Shown: positions 1 through 9,687 of the stretch, piece after piece
How positions within the stretch are numbered: the first letter of the stretch is position 1
Layout: every line of letters begins with the position of its first letter
NCBI RefSeq assembly: GCF_002742285.1
Contig: NZ_MDGM01000012.1
Location: 620,001-684,000 of the forward strand
DNA length: 64,000 nucleotides
Reading direction: 5' to 3'
Origin: Paramylibacter kogurei
Lineage (GTDB): Bacteria > Pseudomonadota > Alphaproteobacteria > Rhodobacterales > Rhodobacteraceae
Notes under the pieces: generated by a model
Database searches by the model: none
The model's input: the letters and a program-made list of their open reading frames with translations, nothing else
What the model was told of the DNA's origin: nothing
Made by a program: the position numbers and the translations under genes

Positions 1-246
1 AAAAACGGTGCAATTTTAGTCCCCGATGTCATTATCACGCCTTTGGTTGCCTTTGATCCATCGGGTTATCGATTGGGATACGGCGGCGGATTTTATGATC
101 GTTCATTCGCACAGATTGGCGAGCAGAAAAAATTCCAAGCCATCGGTTTTGCTTATAGCGAACAAGAATTGATGATCGTCCCGCGCGAAGAAACCGATTA
201 CAAGCTGGATGCAGTGATAACTGAAAAGGGCATCTTGTCCTTTTAA
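1..246 (+). CDS. 5-formyltetrahydrofolate cyclo-ligase, C-terminal part (cut by window start)
   Basis: The reading frame is open from base 1 and ends in TAA, so the 5' part of the gene lies outside the window. The visible 81 residues carry the family's signature: a PLVAFD stretch followed by the glycine-rich GYGGGFYDR motif, which forms part of the ATP and folate site, and a C-terminal half with the pattern KLDAVITE. The enzyme uses ATP to convert 5-formyl-THF to 5,10-methenyl-THF in the cytosol. It lies 23 bp upstream of a YmdB-type gene on the same strand, so the two are probably co-transcribed. The family assignment is clear; a gene symbol is left out because usage varies between organisms. 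Confidence 0.9.
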   Translation, partial: KNGAILVPDVIITPLVAFDPSGYRLGYGGGFYDRSFAQIGEQKKFQAIGFAYSEQELMIVPREETDYKLDAVITEKGILSF

Positions 247-269
247 CCTGTGCAATATACGCAAGGGGC

Positions 270-1085
270 ATGAGATTATTATTCCTTGGTGATGTGATGG
301 GCCGTGCGGGACGTGCGGCGATATCAGAGCGGCTTGCAAATCTTCGCAAAGATTGGCGCTTGGATTTTGTCGTGGTGAACGGCGAAAATGCAACGGGTGG
401 CATGGGGCTTTCTGCTGCACATGCCAAGGTTTTATTGGATGCAGGAGCCGATGTTATCACGCTTGGCGATCATGCGTTTGATCAAAAGGACATGCTTTCG
501 TTTGTTGAAACCGAACCGCGTATCATTCGTCCGCTGAACTATGCCGCGACGGCACCTGGTAAAGGTGCGCGTTTGTATACAGCACAAAACGGCAAAAAGG
601 TTTTTGTGGCACAGGCCTTGGGGCAGGTGTTCATGAAAAAACCATTTGCAGATCCGTTTTCCGCGCTGGATCAAGCGTTAAAGGCCGCACCACTGGGTGG
701 ACAAGCGCAAGCCGTCATCGTTGACTTCCACGCCGAGGCAACATCAGAAAAAATGGGTATGGGGCATTGGCTTGATGGGCGCGCATCGCTGGTTGTTGGA
801 ACACACACACATGTACCAACGGCGGATACGCAAATACTCACTGGTGGGACGGCGGTACAATCAGATGCGGGTATGTGTGGCGATTATGATAGCGTGATTG
901 GCATGGAAAAATTGGAACCGATGCGCCGATTTGTGACGGGCATGGCCAAAGGGCGATTCACCCCCGCAGGTGGGGATGCAACCCTGTCAGGCGTGTTTGT
1001 GGAAACCGATGATAAAACCGGATTGGCAATATCGGTGGCACAGGTGCGCGTTGGTGGGCGGTTACAACAATCTGGGCCGCAATAA
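270..1085 (+). CDS. YmdB/TIGR00282-type metallophosphoesterase
   Basis: This 271-residue protein begins with RLLFLGDVMGRAGR and carries NGENATGG (about 39-46), GDHAFDQKD and the late VVGTHTHVPTADTQ motif. These are the metal-binding blocks of the YmdB branch of calcineurin-like phosphoesterases. Characterised relatives are 2',3'-cyclic nucleotide phosphodiesterases; the physiological substrate here is unknown. Length fits the family (about 260-280 aa). The SDAGMCGDYDSVIGM block near residue 200 is also typical. It probably shares a transcript with the preceding folate gene. Confidence 0.85.
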   Translation: MRLLFLGDVMGRAGRAAISERLANLRKDWRLDFVVVNGENATGGMGLSAAHAKVLLDAGADVITLGDHAFDQKDMLSFVETEPRIIRPLNYAATAPGKGARLYTAQNGKKVFVAQALGQVFMKKPFADPFSALDQALKAAPLGGQAQAVIVDFHAEATSEKMGMGHWLDGRASLVVGTHTHVPTADTQILTGGTAVQSDAGMCGDYDSVIGMEKLEPMRRFVTGMAKGRFTPAGGDATLSGVFVETDDKTGLAISVAQVRVGGRLQQSGPQ

Positions 1086-1184
1086 CCGGTTATTAACAAA
1101 GACAATTTAGCGATTAATCATAACGGTACTTGAGCAGTGCCCAAACAGTGTTAAATATGTGTTTAACACGCAAAGGGGCAATCA

Positions 1185-2963
1185 ATGCTAGCGAATTTTA
1201 TTCCTGAATCTTGGCACGCAATTCTGTCGATGGGCGTTGTCGCGGTCATGTTCTATATGTTCATCAAAGAGCTGTATCCAACAGAGGTTGTTGCCTTGTC
1301 TGGGGCTTCATTTTTGATGCTGACGGGCATATTGCCCTATGACACGGTGTTAGAGGTATTTTCAAACCCAGCGCCATGGACGATTGCCGCGATGTTCATC
1401 CTGTCTGGCGCATTGGTGCGAACAGGGGTTTTAACCAGTCTGACAAACCAAGTGACGACATATGGGGGTAAATACCCCATTCCCGTATTGATTGGCTTGG
1501 CAATTTTTGTTGTGGTCGCATCGGCATTCATGAATAATACACCTGTTGTTGTGATTATGATCCCGATTGCGATGCAAATGGCAAAATTGTTCAATGTAAC
1601 GGCATCCAAGATGTTGATTCCATTGTCATATATGGCAATTCTTGGCGGTATATGTACCCTGATCGGGACATCAACAAATCTGTTGGTTGATGGTGTTGCA
1701 CGTGCCGAAGGTTTGGAACCATTCACCATGTTCGAGGTTACACCGCTTGCCCTGATCCTTGTTGCATTTGGCACAGTTTATCTGTGGTTGTTTGCAAATC
1801 GATTGTTGCCCAGCCGCGAAAGCATGTCCGATCTGTTACGTGACAAAACCACCATGCGATTTTTTACAGAAGTTTTGATTCCAGAAAACAGCGCATTGAT
1901 TGGTTCAATTCCAGTCGAAGTTGATGAATTCAAACGCGATAGCGGGCGGGTGATTGACGTTGTGCGCGGTGATAAATCATTGCGCCGTCGCCTGAAAACT
2001 GTGGAACTGGAAGCAGGGGATCGGGTTGTTCTTAAAACGGCTGTGACAGAATTATTGGGTCTGAAAGAAAGCAAAGACGTGATTGTCGCGGACAAGGTTG
2101 CATCGCGAGAGGCAACAACCGTCGAAGCGTTGATCAGCCCAGGATGTAAATTGATCGGTAAACGTTTGGGCAACATGCGTTTGCGCCGCCGTTTTGGTGT
2201 TTATCCACTGGCGCTACACCGCAAAAATCAAAACATCGGTAGCCAGTTAGAAGACATCGTGGTCAAGGTTGGCGATACGCTTTTGCTGGAAGGTGCGCCA
2301 GACGACATTCATCGCATGTCCGAAGAATTGAACATGGCTGAATTGGCGGAACCAACCGCACGCCCATATCGTCGTCAAAAAGCACCGATAGTGATTTTGG
2401 CACTGGGTGCAGTGGTGGTGTTGGCCGCAATCGGTGTTGCCCCAATTTTTGCGGTGGCTGGCGTTGCGGTTGCAACCGTATTGTTGACCCGCTGTATTGA
2501 TGCGGAAGAGGCATTTGAATCCGTGGATGGAGCATTGCTTGTCCTGATCTTTTCGATGCTTGCCATCGGGGCAGGGCTACAAGCATCGGGTGCTGTGGCG
2601 TTGATTGCAAATGCAGTGGCGCCAATGTTGCATGGCTTGCCACCGTTTTTCGTGGTGTGGGCGATTTTCTTGCTGACGTCAGTTTTAACTGAATTGGTGT
2701 CAAACAACGCCGTTGCGGTTGTGGTAACACCAATTGCCATCGCATTGGCAACCGCACTTGGTGTTGATCCGCGCCCATTGGTTGTGGCGGTGATGGTTGC
2801 CGCATCGGCCAGTTTTGCAACGCCGATTGGCTATCAAACCAATACGCTTGTTTATGGTCCGGGTGGGTATAGTTTTACGGATTTCATGAAAATCGGTATC
2901 CCGCTGAACCTGTCGATTGGGTTGTTGACCAGCCTGTTAATTCCATATTTTTGGCCGTTATAA
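1185..2963 (+). CDS. SLC13/DASS-family permease with internal RCK_C (TrkA_C) domains
   Basis: This 592-residue integral membrane protein has hydrophobic segments at roughly 10-195 and 390-590, separated by a cytosolic insert (about 200-385) that looks like two RCK_C/TrkA_C domains. The paired DASS-type signatures are visible: NNTP near 117 with GTSTN near 161 in the first half, and SNNAVAV with YQTNTLVYG in the second half. Such carriers import di- or tricarboxylates, sulfate or related anions with Na+. The RCK_C-containing subgroup is often called a sulfate or citrate permease, but the substrate cannot be read from sequence. The start is supported by AAAGGGG eight bases upstream. It appears to be transcribed alone, with no terminator seen before yebC. 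Confidence 0.8.
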   Translation: MLANFIPESWHAILSMGVVAVMFYMFIKELYPTEVVALSGASFLMLTGILPYDTVLEVFSNPAPWTIAAMFILSGALVRTGVLTSLTNQVTTYGGKYPIPVLIGLAIFVVVASAFMNNTPVVVIMIPIAMQMAKLFNVTASKMLIPLSYMAILGGICTLIGTSTNLLVDGVARAEGLEPFTMFEVTPLALILVAFGTVYLWLFANRLLPSRESMSDLLRDKTTMRFFTEVLIPENSALIGSIPVEVDEFKRDSGRVIDVVRGDKSLRRRLKTVELEAGDRVVLKTAVTELLGLKESKDVIVADKVASREATTVEALISPGCKLIGKRLGNMRLRRRFGVYPLALHRKNQNIGSQLEDIVVKVGDTLLLEGAPDDIHRMSEELNMAELAEPTARPYRRQKAPIVILALGAVVVLAAIGVAPIFAVAGVAVATVLLTRCIDAEEAFESVDGALLVLIFSMLAIGAGLQASGAVALIANAVAPMLHGLPPFFVVWAIFLLTSVLTELVSNNAVAVVVTPIAIALATALGVDPRPLVVAVMVAASASFATPIGYQTNTLVYGPGGYSFTDFMKIGIPLNLSIGLLTSLLIPYFWPL

Positions 2964-3058
2964 TCGGGGCGAGTGATTGCATGTAATTGCCATCACTTGA
3001 AACCCGTCGCGCATCTTTCTATAAGGCGCAAAAGCTGTAATTCAAAAGAGGTTCGCAC

Positions 3059-3799
3059 ATGGCTGGCCATTCCAAATGGGCAAATATTCAACACCGCAAA
3101 GGACGTCAGGATAAACTGCGTTCAAAACTGTTTTCCAAACTGTCCAAGGAAATTACGGTTGCTGCTAAAATGGGCGATCCTGATCCCGATAAAAACCCAC
3201 GTTTGCGTTTGGCCGTGAAAGAGGCGAAATCAAATTCGGTGCCAAAGGATGTGATTGATCGTGCGATCAACAAAGCGTCTGCTGCGGACGGTGAAAACTA
3301 CGAAGAAATCCGTTACGAAGGCTATGGTCCAAACGGAGTGGCCGTGATCGTAGAGGCGATGACCGACAATAAAAACCGTACCGCATCCACCGTGCGTTCA
3401 ACATTCACCAAATCTGGTGGTAATTTGGCGGAAACAGGTGCCGTTTCTTTCATGTTTGAACGCAAAGGTTTGGTTGTTTATCTGGCTGACGCTGGTGATG
3501 CAGACACAATTTTTGAGCATGCAATCGAAGCAGGGGCAGAAGATGTGGAAAGCTCAGAAGATGGGCATGACATTTATTGCGCCGATACGGATTTGCATGC
3601 GGTTTCAACCGCACTTGAATCCGCGTTGGGGGAATCAGAATCAACAAAACTGATCTGGAAGGCGACAACATCCACAGAAGTGGACTTTGAAGGCGCTGAA
3701 AAAGTGATGAAATTGATCGAAGCCTTGGAAGATGACGATGATATTCAGGTTGTCACAACCAACATGGATGCATCTGACGAAGTTATGGCGCAGCTGTAA
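3059..3799 (+). CDS. yebC: YebC/PmpR (TACO1) family protein
   Basis: This 246-residue protein starts with the invariant [18 protein letters not shown] of the family and continues with the [10 protein letters not shown] and [13 protein letters not shown] blocks. Family members have been described as DNA-binding regulators (PmpR) and, more recently, as ribosome-associated factors that relieve stalling at proline-rich stretches; either description could apply. Length is standard (240-250 aa). AAGAGG lies upstream of the ATG. In many alphaproteobacteria the gene sits near ruvC, but that is not the case here. A strong hairpin terminator follows. Confidence 0.95.
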   Translation: MAGHSKWANIQHRKGRQDKLRSKLFSKLSKEITVAAKMGDPDPDKNPRLRLAVKEAKSNSVPKDVIDRAINKASAADGENYEEIRYEGYGPNGVAVIVEAMTDNKNRTASTVRSTFTKSGGNLAETGAVSFMFERKGLVVYLADAGDADTIFEHAIEAGAEDVESSEDGHDIYCADTDLHAVSTALESALGESESTKLIWKATTSTEVDFEGAEKVMKLIEALEDDDDIQVVTTNMDASDEVMAQL

Positions 3800-3820
3800 C
3801 AATTACAAAGTTTGACAAAG

Positions 3821-3847
3821 GCGCGGTGGATTTCACCGCGCTTTTTT
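3821..3847 (+). terminator. rho-independent terminator of yebC
   Basis: A perfect 8-bp stem, GCGCGGTG with CACCGCGC, closes a 5-nt loop (GATTT) and is followed directly by six T residues. It begins 21 bp after the yebC stop. Confidence 0.93.
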
Positions 3848-3850
3848 CGT

Positions 3851-3869
3851 TTTAATACATAGTATTAAA
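3851..3869. promoter_or_regulatory. perfect AT-rich inverted repeat upstream of pntA
   Basis: TTTAATAC and GTATTAAA form a perfect 8-bp dyad around an ATA centre, just beyond the yebC terminator and about 225 bp upstream of the pntA start. It has no T-run of its own and is too AT-rich to be a convincing terminator. An operator is possible; function unknown. Confidence 0.4.
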
Positions 3870-3940
3870 CGAATTTAAGCGTTGCTTTTTATCTTGTTTT
3901 GACTTGTGAAATGCGCAATTTTTGTTCAGAAAATCCCGAG

Positions 3941-3998
3941 TTTTGCAAAATATATTGCGCAGTGCCGTAGGGTATTTTGTAAATTTGCCAGTTTGCCG
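3941..3998. promoter_or_regulatory. TTTGCAAA-type elements upstream of pntAB
   Basis: The pntA upstream gap (3848-4092, no gene seen) holds a perfect palindrome TTTTGCAAAA at 3941-3950 and, from 3975, the phrase TTTTGTAAATTTGCC followed by AGTTTGCC. The latter closely matches the phrase CTTTGCAAATTTGCA plus GTTTGCAAT between pccR and pccB at 17495-17518. The PccR operator described in Rhodobacter sphaeroides is TTTGCAAA-X4-TTTGCAAA. That these are PccR-type sites controlling pntAB is my inference; spacing differs from the published motif. Confidence 0.4.
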
Positions 3999-4092
3999 CA
4001 TGACCAGCACGTAAATCGATGCTAAGACCGCCCACATGTGTATAAATCCGCTAGCATCCACGCTGGCGACGCTTGAACAAAGGAGGTTTGTC

Positions 4093-5661
4093 ATGCGCAT
4101 TGGGACTCCGAAGGAGATCTTTGAAGGCGAAACACGGGTGGCGATGACACCCGCATCCGCGCTGGAATTACAAAAACTAGGATATGAATGTCTGATCGAA
4201 AAGGGTGCAGGAACAGCCGCACGATTTTCTGATCAAGATTACAAAGACGCGGGCGTAACCGTTGTGCCATCTGCCGCTGCATTGTTCAAACAGGCGGATA
4301 TTGTTGCCAAGGTTCGCCCACCAGAAGATGCGGAAATCAAACGTCTGCGCAAGGGCCAGACGCTTATTTCATTCTTCTATCCCGCTCAAAACGAAGAATT
4401 GATGAATGCCGCCAATAAAAAAGGCGCGCATGTAATCGCAATGGATATGGTGCCACGTATTTCGCGGGCACAAAAAATGGATGCGCTGTCATCCATGGCC
4501 AATATCGCAGGCTATCGCGCCGTGATGGAGGCGGGGAATAATTTTGGCCGTTTCTTTACGGGCCAAGTAACCGCAGCGGGTAAGGTTCCACCGGCCAAGG
4601 TTTTGGTTGTCGGCGCAGGCGTCGCTGGGTTGGCTGCGATTGGTGCGGCGACGTCGCTTGGTGCGATGGTTTATGCATTTGACGTGCGTCCAGAGGTTGC
4701 CGAACAAATTGAATCCATGGGTGCCGAATTTGTATTCCTTGATTTTGACGAAGAACAAACAGATGGCGCCGAAACGGGTGGTTACGCCGCCCCATCAAGC
4801 CCTGAATTTCGTGAAAAACAGCTGGAAAAATTCCGTGAACTTGCCCCCGAAATGGACATCGTGATCACCACGGCGTTGATCCCAGGGCGCGATGCGCCAA
4901 AGCTTTGGCTTGAAGATATGGTTGCCTTGCAAAAACCAGGTTCGGTTGTTGTTGATTTGGCGGCGGAACGTGGTGGTAACTGTGACCTGACCGTTGCAGA
5001 TGAAAAAATCGTGTCGAAAAATGGTGTGACCATCATTGGTTATACCGATTTGCCATCACGCATGGCGGCGCAATCATCAACGCTTTATTCCACCAACATT
5101 CGACACATGATGACGGATTTGACCCCTGAAAAAGACGGTCAAATCAATCATGATATGGAAGACGATGTGATCCGTGGTGCAACCGCAACGTTTGAAGGGG
5201 ATATTACATTCCCGCCACCGCCACCAAAGGTGGCAGCGATTGCTGCGAAAAAACCAACCGCACCAGAGCCAACAGCCGAAGAAATAGCCGCTGAACAGGC
5301 CGCTGCGATGAAAAAGGCAGGAACACAGCAAACAGCATTGCTCGCGATTGGCGGTGTTTTGATGTTGTTGATCGGTGGCTTTGCCCCCGCATCATTCATG
5401 CAGCATTTCATCGTATTTGCATTGTCGTGTTTTGTCGGCTTCCAAGTTATCTGGAACGTCAGCCATTCATTGCACACGCCATTGATGGCGATCACCAATG
5501 CGATTTCAGGGATTATCATCCTTGGCGCGTTGCTCCAAATCGGGGGTAATGGTTTCATCGTTGGCTTGTTGGCAGCGGTGAGCGTTTTGATTGCAACCAT
5601 CAACATTGTGGGCGGGTTCATGGTAACGCGACGCATGTTGAACATGTTCCAAAAATCATAA
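4093..5661 (+). CDS. pntA: proton-translocating NAD(P)+ transhydrogenase, alpha subunit
   Basis: This 522-residue subunit binds NAD(H) and works with PntB to drive NADPH formation with the proton gradient at the inner membrane. The N-terminal domain (about 1-385) shows [17 protein letters not shown] and a Rossmann core, [18 protein letters not shown]. After an Ala/Pro-rich linker (about 385-420), four hydrophobic helices fill the C-terminus. It is the fused E. coli-type alpha subunit rather than the split PntAA/PntAB form known from Rhodospirillum. The start chosen is the ATG at 4093, because AGGAGG stands six bases before it; a longer frame opens 57 bases earlier without such a site. pntB follows after 10 bp. 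Confidence 0.95.
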   Translation: MRIGTPKEIFEGETRVAMTPASALELQKLGYECLIEKGAGTAARFSDQDYKDAGVTVVPSAAALFKQADIVAKVRPPEDAEIKRLRKGQTLISFFYPAQNEELMNAANKKGAHVIAMDMVPRISRAQKMDALSSMANIAGYRAVMEAGNNFGRFFTGQVTAAGKVPPAKVLVVGAGVAGLAAIGAATSLGAMVYAFDVRPEVAEQIESMGAEFVFLDFDEEQTDGAETGGYAAPSSPEFREKQLEKFRELAPEMDIVITTALIPGRDAPKLWLEDMVALQKPGSVVVDLAAERGGNCDLTVADEKIVSKNGVTIIGYTDLPSRMAAQSSTLYSTNIRHMMTDLTPEKDGQINHDMEDDVIRGATATFEGDITFPPPPPKVAAIAAKKPTAPEPTAEEIAAEQAAAMKKAGTQQTALLAIGGVLMLLIGGFAPASFMQHFIVFALSCFVGFQVIWNVSHSLHTPLMAITNAISGIIILGALLQIGGNGFIVGLLAAVSVLIATINIVGGFMVTRRMLNMFQKS

Positions 5662-5671
5662 GGGGGCGATC

Positions 5672-7051
5672 ATGAGCATTGGTATCGTTACCGCTGCATA
5701 TATCGCAGCATCAGTTTTGTTCATCCTCGCGCTTGGCGGGTTAAGCAATCAAGAAAAAGCCAAACGTGCCGTTTGGTATGGCATAGTCGGCATGGCAATC
5801 GCGGTGATCGCAACGGTGTTTGGGCCAGGCGTTGGCGGTTGGTCATATGCCGTATTGATCCCGCTGTTGGGGATCGGTGCATTTTTGGGCATGACCGTGG
5901 CACAACGTGTGGAAATGACCGAAATGCCGCAATTGGTTGCTGCATTGCACAGCTTTGTTGGTTTGGCAGCGGTGTTTATCGGGCTAAATTCCGACATCGT
6001 TGGCACGCATGGTTTGTCTCATGCGGAAATCGTGATCCACGAAATCGAGATTTTCCTGGGCGTGTTTATCGGCGCGATTACCTTTACCGGTTCGATCGTT
6101 GCCTATGGTAAACTGGCGGGGAAACTGGATGGCAAAGCGTTGGTTTTACCCTATCGCCATGGTTTGAATATCGCCGCGTTGGTTATCAGCTTTATCCTGT
6201 TGATCATGTATATGAACCATGCGGGAAGTTGGACATTATATTTGATGATGTTCATTGCATTTGCCGTTGGTGCGCATTTGGTTGCAGCCATTGGTGGTGC
6301 GGATATGCCCGTCGTGGTGTCAATGTTGAACAGCTATTCTGGCTGGGCGGCAGCGGCGACAGGTTTCTTGCTTGGCAATGATTTGTTGATCGTCACGGGT
6401 GCACTTGTTGGGTCATCCGGTGCGATCCTGTCATATATCATGTGTAAGGCGATGAACCGTTCATTTATCAGCGTGATCCTTGGCGGTTTTGGTGGGGCAA
6501 CTGGCCCTGCGATGGAAATCGATGGGGAAATGGTCGCAACAGATGTGAATACGGTTGCTGCACAATTGCAAGATGCTGACAGCATCGTGATTGTTCCAGG
6601 CTACGGTATGGCCGTGGCACAGGCTCAGCAATCCGTGTCCGAGCTAACCCGTCGTTTGCGTGACAAGGGCAAAGAGGTGCGTTTCGCCATTCATCCCGTT
6701 GCGGGGCGTTTGCCTGGCCACATGAACGTGTTGTTGGCAGAGGCCAAGGTGCCATATGACATCGTGTTGGAAATGGATGAAATCAACGATGATTTCCCTG
6801 AAACCGATATGGTGATCGTGATTGGATCCAACGACATCGTAAACCCCGCCGCACAAGAAGACCCCAATTCACCCATCGCGGGCATGCCCGTATTGGAAGT
6901 GTGGAAAGCGAAAAATGTGATTGTTTCCAAGCGGGGGCAAGGTACGGGTTATTCGGGTATCGAAAACCCACTGTTTTTCAAGGAAAACACGCGGATGTTA
7001 TATGGTGATGCCAAGGCAAGCCTTGATCAATTGCTACAATCCATCAGCTAA
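5672..7051 (+). CDS. pntB: proton-translocating NAD(P)+ transhydrogenase, beta subunit
   Basis: This 459-residue partner of PntA has about eight or nine transmembrane helices in its first 260 residues and a soluble NADP(H)-binding domain at the C-terminus. The latter shows [12 protein letters not shown], then [18 protein letters not shown], and the closing [18 protein letters not shown] block. Length matches E. coli PntB (462 aa). The start follows AAGGGGGCGATC. It is in an operon with pntA and ends in a strong terminator. The pair would supply NADPH for biosynthesis and for glutathione reductase (gor is in this window). Confidence 0.96.
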   Translation: MSIGIVTAAYIAASVLFILALGGLSNQEKAKRAVWYGIVGMAIAVIATVFGPGVGGWSYAVLIPLLGIGAFLGMTVAQRVEMTEMPQLVAALHSFVGLAAVFIGLNSDIVGTHGLSHAEIVIHEIEIFLGVFIGAITFTGSIVAYGKLAGKLDGKALVLPYRHGLNIAALVISFILLIMYMNHAGSWTLYLMMFIAFAVGAHLVAAIGGADMPVVVSMLNSYSGWAAAATGFLLGNDLLIVTGALVGSSGAILSYIMCKAMNRSFISVILGGFGGATGPAMEIDGEMVATDVNTVAAQLQDADSIVIVPGYGMAVAQAQQSVSELTRRLRDKGKEVRFAIHPVAGRLPGHMNVLLAEAKVPYDIVLEMDEINDDFPETDMVIVIGSNDIVNPAAQEDPNSPIAGMPVLEVWKAKNVIVSKRGQGTGYSGIENPLFFKENTRMLYGDAKASLDQLLQSIS

Positions 7052-7055
7052 GTTT

Positions 7056-7078
7056 AAGGGCCCCTTGTGGGCCCTTTT
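7056..7078 (+). terminator. terminator of pntAB
   Basis: AAGGGCCC and GGGCCCTT form an 8-bp stem around CTTGT and end in a short T-run. It slightly overlaps the end of the convergent alpha/beta hydrolase gene, so it may serve both directions. Confidence 0.85.
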
Positions 7079-7880
7079 ATTTGCGTACGTCGATAAATTC
7101 AAAAATCGCGGGTTGCCCGCCAACCGACCATAGATCGGTATGATGCCCACCCTTGACGATTTCCATCACTTTATCTTGCGCAGGGGATACGGCGAACACA
7201 GATTGCCCAATGGCAAGCGGGACTTCTTGGTCTGCATCGCCGTGAATAACAAACAGCGGTACATCAATATTTTGCAACGTATCCTTTGACATCCACATCG
7301 GGCCAAGCGCAAGGCGTACGGGAAAATATGGATACATACCCGCCGCCACGTCGATCAGTGATGTAAACGGTGCCTCTAACATCAATGCCGCTGGTGGGTG
7401 TGTGTTGGCAAGTTGGATTGCAACGGCCGTACCAAGACTTTCGCCATAATAAAAAACGTTGCCCGCTGGTGGGGTTCCCAATATCGCAGACAGGTTTTCA
7501 ATCAGATAAATCGAATCTTGTCTGATCAATGCTTCATTTGGATCGCCCTCTGATCCTGATGACCGCCGATAGGCCATTGCCACCAATCCATATCCACGAT
7601 CCACAATGGCCTGAAACCGTGCCGCACGATTGGCCAGATTGCCAGCGTTGCCATGGAAATAGATTATGGTTGGATTGTCTCCGACCGCAGGCTGAGCCCA
7701 AACGATCAAATTGGTGTTGTCAAAGCTTTTGAAATCAATGGTTTTGATTTGTGGCAAGCTGAATGCGGCTGGGTCGTGTTCGGTGGTATCAAACGAATAA
7801 ATGACATGGAGCCGCAACGCGTATAACACCGCGAACGCCCCAAGATATACAATAATCCCTGCAAGAAAAAGCTTTCGCAT
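7077..7880 (-). CDS. membrane-anchored alpha/beta hydrolase (BEM46/ABHD13-like)
   Basis: This 267-residue protein begins with a hydrophobic helix (about 4-22, either an anchor or an uncleaved signal) followed by a hydrolase fold. The oxyanion strand YFHGNAGN is near residue 74, the nucleophile motif GESLG puts the serine at 148, an acidic residue lies in HGDADQEVP near 215, and a histidine in GGHHTDL near 246. This is the layout of the ABHD13/BEM46 group, whose substrates are mostly unknown. The protein would face the periplasm if anchored. It is convergent with pntB and shares its terminator region. A 37-codon membrane gene lies 48 bp upstream on the same strand. Confidence 0.8.
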   Translation of the reverse strand: MRKLFLAGIIVYLGAFAVLYALRLHVIYSFDTTEHDPAAFSLPQIKTIDFKSFDNTNLIVWAQPAVGDNPTIIYFHGNAGNLANRAARFQAIVDRGYGLVAMAYRRSSGSEGDPNEALIRQDSIYLIENLSAILGTPPAGNVFYYGESLGTAVAIQLANTHPPAALMLEAPFTSLIDVAAGMYPYFPVRLALGPMWMSKDTLQNIDVPLFVIHGDADQEVPLAIGQSVFAVSPAQDKVMEIVKGGHHTDLWSVGGQPAIFEFIDVRK

Positions 7881-7928
7881 CTTGAACCCTTTTGATGCTT
7901 AAAAGCAGCAGGATAGTACGGATTATAT

Positions 7929-8042
7929 TTAATGCAACTCGCTTCGATAATGATCATCCATGCGATCGGCAATCAAATCAAAGATTTCTACAGCAAACCA
8001 GCCAACGATAACACCGACGCCAGCGCCCAAAAGAAAAGACAT
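7929..8042 (-). CDS. 37-residue membrane microprotein
   Basis: A short frame on the minus strand encodes 37 residues: a glycine-rich hydrophobic helix (MSFLLGAGVGVIVGWFAVEI) followed by a charged tail containing DRMDDHY. It starts with ATG preceded by AAAGGA at about 7-nt spacing, which is a good ribosome-binding site. It ends in TAA 48 bp before the start of the alpha/beta hydrolase gene on the same strand, so the two could be one transcript. I do not recognise the family. The glycine pattern suggests helix packing in the inner membrane. Support is an RBS plus a sensible helix-and-tail architecture; homologue conservation was not testable here. Confidence 0.55.
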   Translation of the reverse strand: MSFLLGAGVGVIVGWFAVEIFDLIADRMDDHYRSELH

Positions 8043-8175
8043 TTTTTATTCCTTTTCTACTAAAACTTGTCGTTATTTTAGGATGTAGTTTATTAAAATT
8101 TGGTTAGCCTGCGCATATGCGAGGGGGTTTATTACAATTATTCACGCATGGACGGCATCACTCAAAGGAATGGAC

Positions 8176-9687
8176 ATGACCAAAGCACCCAATATTTTGA
8201 TCATTATGGTCGATCAACTCAACGGGACGCTTTTCCCCGATGGCCCTGCTGATTGGTTGCACGCGCCCAATTTAAAAAAACTGGCGGCGCGTTCCACGCG
8301 GTTCAAAAATGCCTATACCGCATCACCGCTTTGCGCACCGGGGCGGGCATCGTTTATGTCAGGCTTGCTGCCCAGCCGAAGCCGCGTTTATGACAATGCT
8401 GCGGAATTTGCATCCGACATTCCAACCTATGCCCATCATCTGCGCCGCGCGGGATATCAAACCTGTTTGTCGGGCAAGATGCATTTCGTTGGCCCAGATC
8501 AAATGCATGGGTTCGAAGAACGCCTTACCACCGATATTTACCCCGCCGATTTTGGTTGGACCCCCGATTATCGCAAACCGGGTGAACGCATTGAATGGTG
8601 GTATCACAATATGGGATCTGTCACGGGCGCGGGTGTGGCCGAAATTTCTAACCAGATGGAATATGATGATGAGGTGGCATATAATGCAACGCGCAAGGTT
8701 TACGATTTGGCGCGTGGGTTGGATGATCGCCCGTGGTGTTTAACCGCCAGCTTTACCCATCCGCATGATCCTTATGTCGCGCGCAAAAAATATTGGGATT
8801 TATATGAGGATTGCGAACATCTGTTACCCGAAGTTCCCGCGATGACATATGACGATCATGATACACATTCCAAACGGATATTCGATGCGAATGATTGGCG
8901 TAGCTACGATATAACAGAAGATAATATCAAACGTGCGCGGCGCGCATATTTTGCCAATATCAGCTATCTCGATGATAAAATCGGTGAAATCTTGGAAGCC
9001 TTGGAAAATACCCGCCAAGAGGCAACAATTTTATTTGTATCCGATCACGGTGATATGCTGGGTGAACGCGGGCTTTGGTTTAAAATGTCATTTTTTGAGG
9101 GATCGGCACGTGTGCCATTGATGGTATCATCACCCGAAATGGAGGCGGGTTTGATCACTACGCCCGTTTCCAATATCGACGTCACACCAACGCTTTGCGA
9201 TTTGGCGGGGGTGAGCATGGATGAAATTGCGCCTTGGGTCGAAGGTGAAAGTTTGGTGCATTTGGGGCAAGGGGGGAAACGTACTTCCCCCGTGGCAATG
9301 GAATACGCAGCAGAGGCATCCTATGCCCCGATGGTTTCTTTGCGGTATCAACAATGGAAATATAACCGCTGTGAATTGGATATGGATCAGCTGTTTAATC
9401 TCGACGATGATCCGCATGAATTAAACAATCTGGCAGAAGCCCCCCAACACCAAGGTACCTTGGTGCAATTACGTGCAAAATCAGAGGCGCGATGGGATTT
9501 GGATGCGTTCGACGCCGCCGTGCGCGAAAGCCAAGCGCGGCGCTGGGTGGTTTACGAGGCGTTGCGCAATGGTGAATATTATCCATGGGATTACCAACCA
9601 CTTCAAAAAGCATCAGAGCGATATATGCGCAATCACATGAATTTGGATAATTTGGAAAATGACAAACGTTTTCCGCGCGGCGAATAA
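8176..9687 (+). CDS. betC: choline-sulfatase
   Basis: This roughly 503-residue type I sulfatase hydrolyses choline-O-sulfate to choline and sulfate in the cytosol, which feeds betaine synthesis. It begins with NILIIMVDQLNG (metal-binding Asp). It carries the C-x-P-x-R signature in SPLCAPGRASF, where the cysteine near residue 53 is the one matured to formylglycine. FVSDHGDMLGERGLW provides further metal ligands, and the C-terminal DNLENDKRFPRGE-like tail is typical of choline-sulfatases. Two in-frame ATGs occur; AAAGGA directly abuts the first (8170) and is six bases before the second (8176), so 8176 is preferred. Its stop codon abuts that of betI. Confidence 0.93.
   Translation: MTKAPNILIIMVDQLNGTLFPDGPADWLHAPNLKKLAARSTRFKNAYTASPLCAPGRASFMSGLLPSRSRVYDNAAEFASDIPTYAHHLRRAGYQTCLSGKMHFVGPDQMHGFEERLTTDIYPADFGWTPDYRKPGERIEWWYHNMGSVTGAGVAEISNQMEYDDEVAYNATRKVYDLARGLDDRPWCLTASFTHPHDPYVARKKYWDLYEDCEHLLPEVPAMTYDDHDTHSKRIFDANDWRSYDITEDNIKRARRAYFANISYLDDKIGEILEALENTRQEATILFVSDHGDMLGERGLWFKMSFFEGSARVPLMVSSPEMEAGLITTPVSNIDVTPTLCDLAGVSMDEIAPWVEGESLVHLGQGGKRTSPVAMEYAAEASYAPMVSLRYQQWKYNRCELDMDQLFNLDDDPHELNNLAEAPQHQGTLVQLRAKSEARWDLDAFDAAVRESQARRWVVYEALRNGEYYPWDYQPLQKASERYMRNHMNLDNLENDKRFPRGE

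Noticed and set aside
1791..1798. TTTGCAAA inside the SLC13 gene as a regulatory site
   Set aside because: It lies mid-gene in coding sequence and is best explained by chance; it serves as a caution for the intergenic matches.
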